From assembly GCF_000189635.1 (NCBI RefSeq), contig NW_002476407.1:806001-870000 (forward strand): DNA of 64,000 nucleotides, in the 5' to 3' direction. The notes under the pieces are model-generated. The model made no database searches, was not told the DNA's origin, and saw nothing but the letters and a program-made list of their open reading frames with translations. The DNA comes from Tetrahymena thermophila SB210 (Eukaryota > Ciliophora > Oligohymenophorea > Hymenostomatida > Tetrahymenidae). Shown piece by piece: positions 37,247 to 48,153 of this stretch. The position numbers were made by a program, and so were the translations under genes. Every line of letters begins with the position of its first letter. The stretch's first letter is position 1.

Positions 37247-38695
37247 TCAAATGAGTTTTTCTAACTCTCCTAAAATATCTTCAATTAAATTATTATAGTA
37301 GATAGATTCTCCTTTTATGGGTGTGAAGATAATAGATTTTGTTTCTGTTTACTTCAATTCTTCAATCATAACTATTTCTACCTGAAGTTCAATATCATTT
37401 TTTATTTCTTCAATTTTAGGTTCTTTTAAATCATCGTCATCATCATCATCAGTACTATCTTCAGTAATTACTTCTTTGGAAGTATATTTTAAAGTGGCCT
37501 TCAAGGTTAAATTTTATGTTTACACAAAAATATCTTGATCAAAGACTTCAGAATTATTTTTATGAAAGCAATACAACAAGAGTTATAATATTTAAGATGT
37601 ATTCATCTCTAATAAGAAAGATCTTTTTTGGAGTTCACTCTCCTTTATTTATCGTGGGTTCTTATCACAAAACTAAATGATTTATTCTTTTAATTCCTCA
37701 TATTTTGTGCTCTCTTGTAACATTTCCTAAAACTCTTTTTCAATGCTTACTGTACCATTGCATCTATTTCCATCATCTTTTTTGTAAAACCTTATGTTAT
37801 CAAAGTTAAATTCTTCTTCTTCTTCCATCTAAGAAGCTTTTGTATTTCCAGTTTATGGGAGGCATTTCAACATATTTATGACTTCTTATAAATCATAAAC
37901 TTCGTGGTCTAAGATTGAAGCAACATCTTCAATTTCTCCAGTTAAAAGATCCCAAATAAGGTTATATACTTCAGGTATCATTTGTAAATTAGTATTATAA
38001 GTTTCTTTGTATTTTAAGGTAATCAATTCTAAAAATTTATTTTTTTTCTTCAAACTTATTAACTTTTTATTTTTCTCAGAAATAGGAAAATATACAATTA
38101 AAGTCAAGAGAAGCATACCCAATTAAAATAAATCCAACATGTAAGGGCTGTATTCTTTGATTTGTTATTTAGCAATTCCTTCATTTAATTCTAATGGATT
38201 ATAGGTTAAAGTTCCACAAACTGCTTCTGATTTTTCATTTTATTTCTTACTTTAGCAGTGCCCAAAATCGATAAGAATATCTTTCAAACCATTTGATTAT
38301 TACTCTACAAGGATATTGTCTACTTTTATATCACAGTGGCATAAATTTAGACTGTGCAGTTTTTTAATGGTATTAACAACTTATGTAAAATGATACAGAG
38401 CAAATATCCATTTCATTCCTCTTGTATTGTTTTGTTTTACTTTAGAGCAAATCAAAGAAAGCTAAAAATTAATAAAGGGGAATAAAATCTAACACTTGTG
38501 GTCATCATGATCGATCATTTTTAAGATACTGAGATCAATTTCTTTGGTAATTTCATTTAAGTGTTAGTAGATTTTTTTTTCGTGATTATATTCTGTTTTA
38601 GTGAAAAACTCTTTCAAAAAATAGATGTTGCCTTTTTATGTTTCTACCCTATAGCAAACAGATTAGCCTCCACAAGCAATTTATTTAGCTTCCAT
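37247..38695 (-). CDS. protein kinase B2 of the tandem array
   Basis: Single exon, 482 aa, ATG at 38695 (MEAKQIACGGQSVC), TGA at 37247-37249. Kinase landmarks: CGGQSVCYRVE, Lys in IYFLKEFF, LFPFINFQL, HCDIKVDNILV (Asp122), LIDFGH (Asp143), CGTLTYNPLELNEG and LDLFQLGMLLLTL. The C-terminal module contains NPRQIKESELQ, SQILQLLLYCF and an Asp run (TDDDDDDDL) before the closing LGELEKLI. It is nearly identical to B3 at DNA level, with substitutions scattered and the frame kept, so both are probably recent and functional. The upstream 300 bp are also shared with B3 until a breakpoint near 38980. Confidence 0.88.
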
Positions 38696-39290
38696 TCTTT
38701 ATTTTTTTATTTTTTAGATATTTTTTGATTAAATTAATTATATATTATTTAAGAGAAATCATAGAGAATTTTAATCAATTAATTAATGAATTAAAAAGTC
38801 TTTTATTTATTTTTTTAATAAAATAAATTGTTTAAAAAAAAAAACACTTTTATTTTTAGTAAAGATAAAATAATAGATAGATAGAGGAAGTCTTGAAAAT
38901 AAAATTCTTTTAAAAATGCATTATTTTGACTTTAATTAGCTTTAAAAGGAAAACAAATTCCATTTTATTTTTTCTACCTGTTATATAAAGGATATTGACA
39001 ATGCGAACCCAAAAATATAGTTCACCATTTTTTCATTTTTACACGTTTTTATTTTAAAATTACTTTTGAAATTTTATTTTTTTACATTTTATAAAATAAG
39101 AGAAATTTTTTGGATAAATTTTTTAAATTTTATTTGTTATAATTAATCATGGTTTTTTTAAATGTAACATTTACAAGCACTTCACAAAAAGATTTAATAA
39201 AATTAATTTCTTAAAGTAATAAAAATAATTTAAAATATTTTGGTTATTAATTATAAAATGAGCATGATAATTGTCGATGAGCGACACAAA
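38696..39290. other. spacer between kinases B2 and A3
   Basis: About 595 bp. 38700 to about 38980 matches the region upstream of B3 and stops just where the neighbouring plus-strand gene would begin. The rest resembles A-type 3' flanks (ACAAGCACTTCACAAAAAG). No gene was seen. Confidence 0.65.
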
Positions 39291-40763
39291 TCAAAAATTG
39301 TATATTTTTTCCTTAATTTCTTAGATTAAGTTAGCATAGTACATTTTTTCAGCATCGCTGCTTTAGAATATTAGTGAACTCATTACTTGTTTTCCCTTTT
39401 CAATAACAGTTACTATTTCTATTTACATTTTAATTTTTTCAATGATATATGATTAAATTAGCTCATCAAAATCTTCTTCATCTTCTTAAAGCTACTCAGA
39501 ATTGTATTTTCTATCAATTTCTACAGTTTAATAATTTAATTCTACTTCTAAAGTTAAACTGTCTTCTGCTTTTCTGAAAATATTTTAGCTAAAAATTTAG
39601 TTATTATTTTCTGCTAAAATGCTTAGTAGAACTTTTAAAAGATCTTAAGTACTCATTTCAGCAATAAGAGAACCACCATAAAGCTTTTTTCTATCAATTT
39701 TGCGTGGCTATAATTTAAAAAATGCTCCTTACCACTCATTAAATGAATCAAAGTTTTCACTTTCTCTCATTAGATCACAATATTTTTTATGAACTTAATT
39801 TATTTTATTTTCAATAGATTCACCTTCACTTCTATTGCTGTCTTAATCTTCTTGGTATTTTACCATATCTTCAAATTGAAGATCTTCATCTTCATCTGGC
39901 TTTATTTTACCCTCGAGATATAATTGATAAATGTAATGTTATTAAATTTATTTTATCTCTGTGAATTCTCGGCTCAGTATTTAAAATACTAAATCGAATA
40001 TATCTTCATCTAAAATTATTTCAGTTTAGTATGTTTTTTGATATAACTTCATTATTTTTTTTTTGAATAATTATCTTCTCTTATTTTATGCAACTATCTT
40101 AAGATCTATACCTATTTGTAGCTAGGTCAATATTCTAAAAAGAAGCATTCCCAATTAGTATACATCAAACTCTTATGGGCTATACTCTTCAATTTACTTT
40201 CCAAAGTTTTCGAATAGTTTCTGACCTTGAATTAATTTTGGTGGATTATATAACTCAGTTCCGCAAATCATTGTAGATTTAATATTTAGCTCTTAGTATT
40301 GACCAAAATCAATTATAATAACCTTGTAATTTTCTTTACCTTAGCCATTTATTAAGATGTTATCGAATTTAATATCACAGTGGCAAATATTTATTTCATG
40401 TAGAATTTTAATCTTCTCAACAACTAAGTGAAACAATTTCAAAGCAAAATATCTGGATTTTATTCCTTTTTATATGGTACACACTTCTAAAAATCTTTAT
40501 TTTATAAATGGAAATATTAATTCCTTATTATAATCATTAAAGTGAAGTAGTTCTAAGAAAGAGCTTCTATCGCTTGGAGCAATTTCCATTAGAACTTTTT
40601 AATAAAATGTTTTCTCTCTGTCATAATCTTATTCATTATTAAATATCTTCTTAAAACAAATCTGCTATGTGCTTTAGTCTGTAAATATCAAGCCTGTAGA
40701 TTATCCTCCTTCAATTATTCGAACAGCATTTTACTCATAATCGCTGTCATTTATGTCTTCTAC
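39291..40763 (-). CDS. kinase A3, expected start codon lost
   Basis: A 491-codon frame aligned end to end with A2, TGA at 39291-39293. Where A2 has ATG-GAA-GAC, A3 has GTA-GAA-GAC at 40763, two substitutions. No in-frame ATG occurs in the flank read upstream. The next in-frame ATG is over 60 codons inside (VLMEIAPSD), after the glycine loop and beta-3 Lys. The kinase core is otherwise complete: EGGQSTGLIF, HCDIKFDNILI, IIIDFGQYQ, CGTELYNPPK, SPQEFDVYQLGMLLF. The C-terminal module is also intact and ends EKIYNF. Either it starts from an unseen upstream exon or a non-AUG codon, or it is a very young pseudogene. Coordinates give the homologous extent. Confidence 0.7.
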
Positions 40764-41301
40764 TAGTGTATAGTTTAAATGCTTATATAATTTTTATTAA
40801 TAATGAACTTTTAATTCTAATAAATATTAAGAAGCTATTTTCTTTATTGTATTTATTATTATTATTAATTTGATGTTTCTCTCTCTAAATTTATAAAAGT
40901 TGAAAAAAATCTTATAAATCAAGTTAATAGATACACTTGATTAATAATTGTCAAAATAAAATATAAAATATTTTTAATTTATTTTAATAGGGGAAAAAAC
41001 ATAAATATTGAAATTAAAACTTTGCTCAAGATTGAATTTAATGAAAATCACAAATTAAAAAAATTTTCCAAATTTGAAAATACCTTCCATAATTGTTAAT
41101 TTATTATTGTGCTTTTTTTTTTTATGTAGTTTTAAAAGGAGTGAGTGAATTCTGTAGAAATAAAATAATATTGAAAAAATAAATTATAAACAGCAATTAA
41201 TAACAAAAACTATGAAAAATGTAGATGAATAAATAAAATAAATCTATCTGTCAATTAGTATAAATATTATTTATATATTAATAGTTGAAAAATGAATAAA
41301 A
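40764..41301. other. spacer between kinases A3 and B3
   Basis: About 540 bp, homologous to the A2-B1 spacer: ATGCTTATATAATTTTTATT next to A3 and AAAAGGAGTGAGTGAAT next to B3. This supports an ancestral A-B pair copied as a unit. Confidence 0.65.
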
Positions 41302-42753
41302 TCAAATGAGTTTTTCTAACTCTCCTAAAATATCTTCAATTAAATTGTTATAGTAGATAGATTCTCCTTTTATGGGTGTGAAGATAATAGATTTTGTTTC
41401 TGTTTACTTCAATTCTTCAATCATAACTATTTCTACCTGAAGTTCAATATCATTTTTTATTTCTTCAATTTTAGGTTCTTTTAAATCATCGTCATCGTCA
41501 TCATCAGTACTATCTTCAGTTATTACATCTTTGGAAGTATATTGTAAAGTGGCTTTCAAGGTTAAATTTTATGTTTCCTCAAAAATATTTTGATCAAAGA
41601 CATCAGAATTATTTTTATGAAAGCAATACAACAAGAGTTATAATATTTAAGATGTATTCATCTCTAATAAGAAAGATCTTTTTTGGAGTTCACTCTCCTT
41701 TATTTATCGTGGGTTCTTATCACAAAACTAAATGATTTATTCTTTTAGTTCCTCATATTTTGTGCTCTCTTGTAACATTTTCTAAAACTCTTTTTCAATG
41801 CTTACTGTACCTTCGCTTCTATTTCCATCATCTTTTTTGGTAAATGTTATGTTATTAAAGTTAAAGTATTCTTCTTCTTCTTCCATCTAAGAAGCTTTTG
41901 TATTTCCAGTTTATGGGAGGCATGTAAACATTTTTTTGACTTCTTATAAATCATAAACTTCGTGGTCTAAGATTGAAGCAGCATCTTCAATTTTTCCAGT
42001 TAAAAGATCCCAAATAAGATCATATACTTCAGATTTCATTTGTAAATTAGTATTATAAGTTTTTTTGTATTTTAAGGTAATACATTCTAAAAATTTATTT
42101 TTTTTCTTCAAACTTATTAACTTTTTATTTTACTCAGAAATAGGAAAATAAACTATTAAAGTCAAGAGAAGCATACCCAATTAAAATAAATCCAACATGT
42201 AAGGGCTGTATTCTTTAATTTGTTATTTAGCAATTCCTTCATTTAATTCTAATGGATTATAGGTTAAAGTTCCACAAACTGCTTCTGATTTTTCATTTTA
42301 TTTCTTACTTTAGCAGTGCCCAAAATCGATAAGAATATCTTTCAAACCATTTGATTATTACTCTACAAGGATATTGTCTACTTTTATATCACAGTGGCAT
42401 AAATTTAGACTGTGCAGTTTTTTAATGGTATTAACAACTTATGTAAAATGATAAAGTGCCAATATCCATTTCATTCCTCTTGCATTGTTTTCTTTTACTT
42501 TAGAGCAAATCAAAGCAAGCTAAAAATTAATAAAGGGGAATACAATCTAACACTTGTGGTCATCATGATCGATCATTTTTAAGATACTGAGATCAATTTC
42601 TTTGGTAATTTCATTTAAGTGTTAGTAGATTTTTTTTTCGTGATTATATTCTGTTTTAGTTAAAAACTCTTTCAGTAAATAGATGTTGCCTTTTTAGGTT
42701 TTTACCCTATAGCAAACAGATTAGCCTCCTTAAGCAATTTATTGAGCTTCCAT
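41302..42753 (-). CDS. protein kinase B3 of the tandem array
   Basis: Single exon, 483 aa, ATG at 42753, TGA at 41302-41304. It differs from B2 by scattered substitutions and single-codon length changes. HCDIKVDNILV and LIDFGH are intact, with the same CGTLTYNPLELNEG activation segment and LDLFQLGMLLLTL. The Asp run before the final helix varies slightly in codons from B2. It lies head to head with the plus-strand gene at 43110, with only 356 bp between the starts. Relics of that neighbour beside B1 suggest that the B3 position is the ancestral one. All catalytic residues are visible, so an active cytosolic Ser/Thr-type kinase is likely. Substrates are unknown. Confidence 0.88.
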
Positions 42754-43109
42754 TCTTTATTTTTTTGTTTTTTAGATATTTTTTTATTAAATTAATTATA
42801 TATTATTTAAGAGAAATCATAGAGAATTTTAATCGATTAATTAATGAATGAATTAAAAAGTCTTTTATTTATTTTTTGAATAAAATAAATTGTTTAAAAA
42901 AAAAACACTTTTATTTTATTATAGATAAAATGATAGATAGATAGAGGAAGTCTTGAAAATAAAATTCCTTTAAAAATGCATTATTTTGACTTGAATTAGC
43001 TTTAAAAGGAAAAAAAATTCTATTTTATTTTTTCCATCTGTTTAGAGTAGTTTTTAAGATTTATTTTTGAATAATAATTAATATTTAGTTATATTCTCTA
43101 ACAATTTAT
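42754..43109. other. bidirectional promoter region (kinase B3 / RS-rich gene)
   Basis: 356 bp between divergent starts. Large parts recur upstream of B2 (38700-38980) and partly upstream of B1, including GATAGATAGAGGAAGTCTTG and CTTTTATTTATTTTTT, consistent with a duplicated B-type promoter. Confidence 0.6.
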
Positions 43110-45141
43110 ATGAACACCTCCAATCTGAGAAAAAAAAGTACCTACGACTTATAAAAATAAAAGTATATTTCGAATAGAAAAAGGCAGGATTATGAGAAGG
43201 ATTTAGAAGAGTCAGATCCTGACGAATATGAAAACGATTTAAATGATTTAAAACAAAGATTGCATATTATAAACTACAATTATTACACAGAAGCATTGAG
43301 ATTAGCTTTAATTGAAAAAAGTGTATTTTTTACTCTTTATAAGAAGTTCTACAAATTTTCTATTTTATTTCATCATAAAATGTTTTTTCTACCATTTATA
43401 TTTTTTTTTTTTTTTGCTATAATATTGCGTAGCGTCCACTGATGCCTTTGAAGTTGGGGCCTTTAGTCTAAAAAGTAAAACACATTTTTTTTAATAATAA
43501 ACTGATACATACGAGTTTGTCTATTTCTTTTTTTGGATTATAATCTTTTTCTCTCTTATTTAGTAAACACTTTAAGCTGACTATCTTAGAGGAGTAAATG
43601 GATAAACAGCCATTACAGGATAGTTTAACTAAGGTAATATATTATAATATAATGATTTAACATCCTAGACTTACAAGCAAATGTATCAAAATCAGCAAAA
43701 TTATTAACATATAAGACAATCCTAAAGCAGTCCAAAGTTAATGTAATTTTCTTTCTTCAAGATTTATTTTAATAAAGTGTTTTAAAATAGAAATAGTCAA
43801 AATAATCCATATGGCAATTAGCAATATTAAAGAAATTCATTTTAGAATTATCCTGCTTAAAATCTAGACGCTGTATAGCTTCCACAAATAAACCAAAGTG
43901 CAGTTTATTAAAAACCTAAGTATAAGGAATAGCTACCAATGATAAGTTCTCCAACAGGTTCAAATTAGGGTCAAAATAGACTTTCTTTTGACTAACAGCA
44001 ATATATAAACAACTTATAAACTTAATAAATGAACTATCCTTAGTACGATACAACTAAATTATAACAGCAGCGTTTAACTTAGCTTGGAACTCCTTATGAT
44101 AACTAAGAATATTTTTAAGTAATAGATGGCAAAAAATATAAAATTAAGCAAATGTCTGTGAATAGTCCTTAGATTTAAGTCTTCGGAGCTGATGAATATG
44201 CATAATAGAGGAAGAAGAAAAAATCAGTCTTTCACTCTAAATAAAATGATTAAATGTATTCTAAGAAGTAAATTATTTATTCGATTATACAAAATAATGC
44301 TTTTATACTAAATGATTCTTTATTATGTAGATAATTAAGAGATTATGAATAGCAGGAAGAGGAAGATTAATATGATTAACCAGTGTCTAAAAGCAGAAAA
44401 AGTATAAATGCAAGATCCAAAAGAAACATAGAAATGAAGTCATAAAAGAAAATAGATAACTATGAAGATGATGGATATGATGACTAAGAAGATTATGATG
44501 ATAATTATAAAAGATCAAGATAGTCTAAAAGCAAGCTGAAGTCAAAACAATAAATTAAATATGATTAAGATGATGATGAAGAAGATCAATACAACACAAG
44601 ATCTAGGAAAAGAAATAAATCAAGAAAACTTTCAAGAGCTTAAGAGCAAGAAGATGGTGATTATGATGATAATAGATCAGTTAGAAGTAACAAGAGAAGT
44701 AAATCAAGAAAAAATACTGTCTCATCTAGAAGAGGTGGTGACTATTAAGAAGAAAATGATGATGATTATATTTAGAAAGGCAAGAAAAAGAATAAATCTA
44801 AATTTTTTAAAAATGAAGATATTGATGACTTAGATGACTTAGATGAGTTTAAGCCCAAACAAAACGCAACAAATGACAATCAAAGTGAATATGACAATAC
44901 CAAAAATCAAAGGAAAAAGACTTTTATTAAATCTAGAAATTAAGATGATGAATTCAACTAAGATGATAGAACCTAAAACCAAACCCAAAAAAAGAAAAAG
45001 ACTATTATCATAAACGAAGATAACTAAGATAGCAAATATAAAAGAAGAGATGCCACTGAAAAAAAGAAAACTGTGCTCATGTCTAAAAATTAAATTAAAA
45101 GTTTAAAGCATCTAAAAGACTTAGAGGCTGATGATTTATGA
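43110..45141 (+). CDS. Gln-rich, Arg/Ser/Asp-rich low-complexity protein
   Basis: ATG at 43110 (MNTSNLRKKSTYDLQ), TGA at 45139-45141, about 584 aa with introns at 43321-43432, 43475-43576 and 44268-44330. The first has a weak GTGTAT donor, yet splicing gives a smooth join (IEKTSTDAFEVGAFSL). A further in-frame 48-nt intron near 43740-43790 is possible. Domain order: helical N-terminus with DYEKDLEESDPDEYENDL, a Q/N/P/Y-rich middle (about 90-300), then a long tail alternating basic SR/RS/KSRK patches with Asp-rich runs (DDEEDQYN, IDDLDDLDEF), ending LKHLKDLEADDL. It resembles RS-type nuclear proteins but has no RRM or zinc finger. Probable nuclear localisation is inference. Confidence 0.75.
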
Positions 45142-45581
45142 ATGGAATAATTAAAATAAAATATAAACTTGTAAAAAATAAAATAAACAATTAAAGTTAA
45201 AATAATTATTTTATCATAAAATTAATTAAGAGTTTGTATTATATTATTAGACATTTTTTTAAGTACAAATAAATTAACTTTAAAGGGTTTTTAAGATCTT
45301 TGTTTGAAGTTTTTAAAAAATATTTTAATAAATAATTTCTAATATTTTATGTTAAATTAATTTAATATCTAAAGTTAATTTCTAAAGAAAATTAAAATTA
45401 GCTTTATTTTATCAGAATAGAAAGAAAATTTTTATTCAATATATGAAGAAGCCTTTTTGATATTAAAAATCAAAAATCTTTTTACTATTTATCTAGAATA
45501 ATTTACAATTTAAAAATAGAAAAAGATATATATTTGCAATCCTATCTGAACAACTCTCATTATAAATTTAATTTAATTAAC
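45142..45581. other. convergent intergenic spacer
   Basis: About 440 bp of AT-rich DNA between two converging genes, with nothing recognisable. Confidence 0.55.
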
Positions 45582-46847
45582 TCATTTTTTATAAATTTAA
45601 CTTGAAAAAGATTTCTTTTAGTTTCTTTAAATTGTTTTAATTAAGCTAATGTTATCAATTTTAAATCTCTTTAACCTATCTGTATCTAAATGCCTATGAC
45701 TATCAGAGTCTGATGAAGAACTCGAATCACACCTCTAGAATGATACCTAATCTTCAAATTGATTCAAATTTGTAAAGCTAAGGTTATGGAAATTATTATT
45801 GATTAAATTATCTTATCTTGACACTTAAAAACTTCTGTTTAAATTTTAGTTCACTTCTTACATAGGATATTTTTGTTATTTATTTAAAATGCTTCTGTTT
45901 AGATCAACTGAATAATTCTTTTCTTGTTTTTTTGCTTAAGATTATATTTACTGTGGCGAATTTTGTTTTTCTCTTAACGATTATCTTATTTACTTGATTG
46001 CATCCCAATTTTTTTATTTTGATGCATTTGATTACATGTTTTATTAATTTTAGTTAAGGTAAAGAGACTATTATTAGCATTCTTGGTTTTATTTTTTTTT
46101 GTAAATTGAATCAAAACCATTTATTTAATTATAATTGTTCTTTAAAATTGATTTGCTTTTTTAATTTTTTCCTAAATAAAAACTACTTTACTCAAAATAA
46201 TTTTCTTTATCAGCAAAATGCTAAACTTTAGAGTTTCTATCATTATTGATGTCATCACTACGCATTTATTTATTATTTTTAACTGATATATTAGTTCTAA
46301 AACTAGATGGCTGATTAATATAGCTTGCTATGCTACTTTGTTGTATAAATGATTAATTCTATTATTATTATTTGTTAAATAATGAATTATCGTGTGATTC
46401 AACAAAATTGAATAGATCATTAACGCTTGATTAGTTGAGAGTTTATTCTGTGCAAAGTGTTTAGGAGATATCATTAAATTACTATGAAAAAGAGTTATTG
46501 TTAGAACCGTATTGTATACTAGATTTATTGATACTCTAATCATTTTCGCTCATTTATTTTAAAAACGTTTCCATCTTTTTTTCAAATGAATACATTTCCT
46601 TTTTAATTTCACTTTGGAGTTACTGCTTGAGTTATTCACATTAGTACAAATATGTCTAATGTAGAGATTCATATTTCTGCTAATAATTTTTTTTAATATT
46701 TCTAATACGAGCTTCCATTATTAAGTTTTCTTCGTATCTTTTTTTTTCCATTTCATTGCTATAACTTTTTGAGATAAGCCTTTTTTCATCAAAAACATCT
46801 CTTGTATCTATACAGCTTTCAATAACCTATTTTTATAGTTTATTCAT
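45582..46847 (-). CDS. hypothetical Asn/Gln/Ser-rich protein with N-terminal coiled coil
   Basis: Single exon, 421 aa, ATG at 46847 (MNKLQKQVIESC), TGA at 45582-45584. Residues about 1-110 are strongly helical and charged (EKKRYEENLIMEARIRNIK, QLKQQLQSEIKKEMYSFEK), consistent with a coiled coil. The rest is low-complexity and rich in Asn, Ser, Gln and Lys, with a Ser/Asp patch CDSSSSSDSDSHRHLD near residue 380 that looks like a casein-kinase-type phosphorylation region. No domain was recognised. The stop is reached just before an AT-rich spacer, and the frame has no TGA over 421 codons. Confidence 0.75.
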
Positions 46848-48153
46848 TTTTGAGTGTTTCTTATATTTTCAGAGAAACAATATCTTTACTGATCAATCAA
46901 AATTAATTAATTAAATTGTTAATTGTTAAAAAAAATATTCGTTGAAATTCCTAACTAATCTTATTTTATGCTTATTTTCTTTACTAATTCATTATAATAA
47001 CCATTAATTTATGAAAATAAAATAAATTTGGTTATTCGTATGATATATTGCACAAACAATTTAACAGAAAATTAGGTGTTAATTAACATTTTATTAAATT
47101 AAAATACAAAGTATTTAAATATTTTTATAAAAATTAAAGTAAATTATTTTTAGTTTTAAACTTTTAGGATAAAATTATTTTTAACTTGACTTAAGGATGA
47201 TTAATTTATGAAAATAAAATAAATTAATTATTCATTTGATATGTTCAAGAGACAATTAAACAGAAAATTAATTATGTGTGAATTAACATTTTATTAACTT
47301 AAAATACAAAGTATTCACAATAAATAAATATTTTTATAAAAATTAAAGTAAATTATTTTTAATTTAAAACTTTTAGGATAAAATTATTTTTAACTTGATT
47401 TAATAACGATTAATTTATGAAAATAAATTAATTATCCATTTGATATCTTCAACAAACAATTAAACAGAAAATTATGTGTGAATTAACATTTTATTAACTT
47501 AAAATACAAAGTATTCACAATAAATAAATATTTTTATAAAAATTAAAGTAAATTATTTTTAGTTTAAAACTTTTAGGATAAAATTATTTTTAACTTGATT
47601 TAAGGATGATTAATTTATGAAAATAAAATAAATTAATTATCCATTTGATATCTTCTACAAGCAATTTAACATAAAATTTGATGCTAATTAATATTTTATT
47701 AGTTTATTAGGAAATATTTTAGTAATAAATAAATAAATCATTAAAATAAATTAAATTGATTTATTATTAATTTAAAATTTATAAATTAAAAAAATTAATT
47801 AAATTATTTAAATGAAAAAACAAAATGAAAATTAATATTTTTGATATGAAATCATTTATTTTATGAAATATGTGTTCTATCTAAATTAACCTATAAATTT
47901 ATCTTTTTCATACCTTAAAATAATTTTATATTTAACCTTTTTTTAAGATTTAGAGTTGATTGAATAATTTATTTTTTATCAATTTTACTCTTTGATAAAG
48001 AAATATTTATATCTGAATTATAATTTTTTATTTTAGAATATAATTATTATAATTTTTTTGAAATAAATCTACAAATTAATTACATTATATATTTAATATT
48101 TATAATTAAGTTAACAACAAAAGTATTTAATATTTATATAATTATAAAGTAAT
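46848..48153. other. intergenic with AT-rich tandem repeat
   Basis: About 1.3 kb. It contains the four-copy repeat at 47004-47700 described separately. The remainder is AT-rich with no gene seen. Confidence 0.6.
47004..47700. repeat. tandem repeat, about 200 bp unit, 3.5 copies
   Basis: Units start at TTAATTTATGAAAATAAA at 47004, 47201, 47410 and 47610 (periods 197, 209, 200). Each carries AACAGAAAATTA, AACATTTTATTAA, AAAATACAAAGTATT and AACTTTTAGGATAAAATTA in the same order. The fourth copy diverges after about 90 bp. Copies differ by substitutions and small indels. No long frame is shared. It could be a structural or matrix-type AT repeat, or a noncoding array of unknown role. Confidence 0.85.

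Larger units (their letters stand above)
30480..43040 (-). repeat. tandem duplication array of six kinase genes (A1 A2 B1 B2 A3 B3)
   Basis: Six homologous genes in direct orientation with conserved spacers. All A copies share 5' flanks (ATGCTTATATAATTTTTATT for A2 and A3) and 3' flanks. All B copies share the 3' flank core TTTTAAAAGGAGTGAGTGAA at about 35070, 37076 and 41131. B2 and B3 are nearly identical, including much of the 300 bp upstream of their starts. Spacing is about 2.0-2.3 kb per gene. The pattern fits repeated unequal exchange of one-gene and two-gene (A-B) units. Confidence 0.9.

Noticed and set aside
30480..43040. Kinase copies as a mobile element amplification
   Set aside because: No terminal repeats, transposase or reverse transcriptase were seen. 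Copies are in direct tandem with their own flanks, as expected from unequal recombination.
44561..44833. Met/Lys-rich plus-strand frame
   Set aside because: It is an out-of-frame shadow of the Asp/Arg/Ser-rich exon of the gene at 43110-45141.
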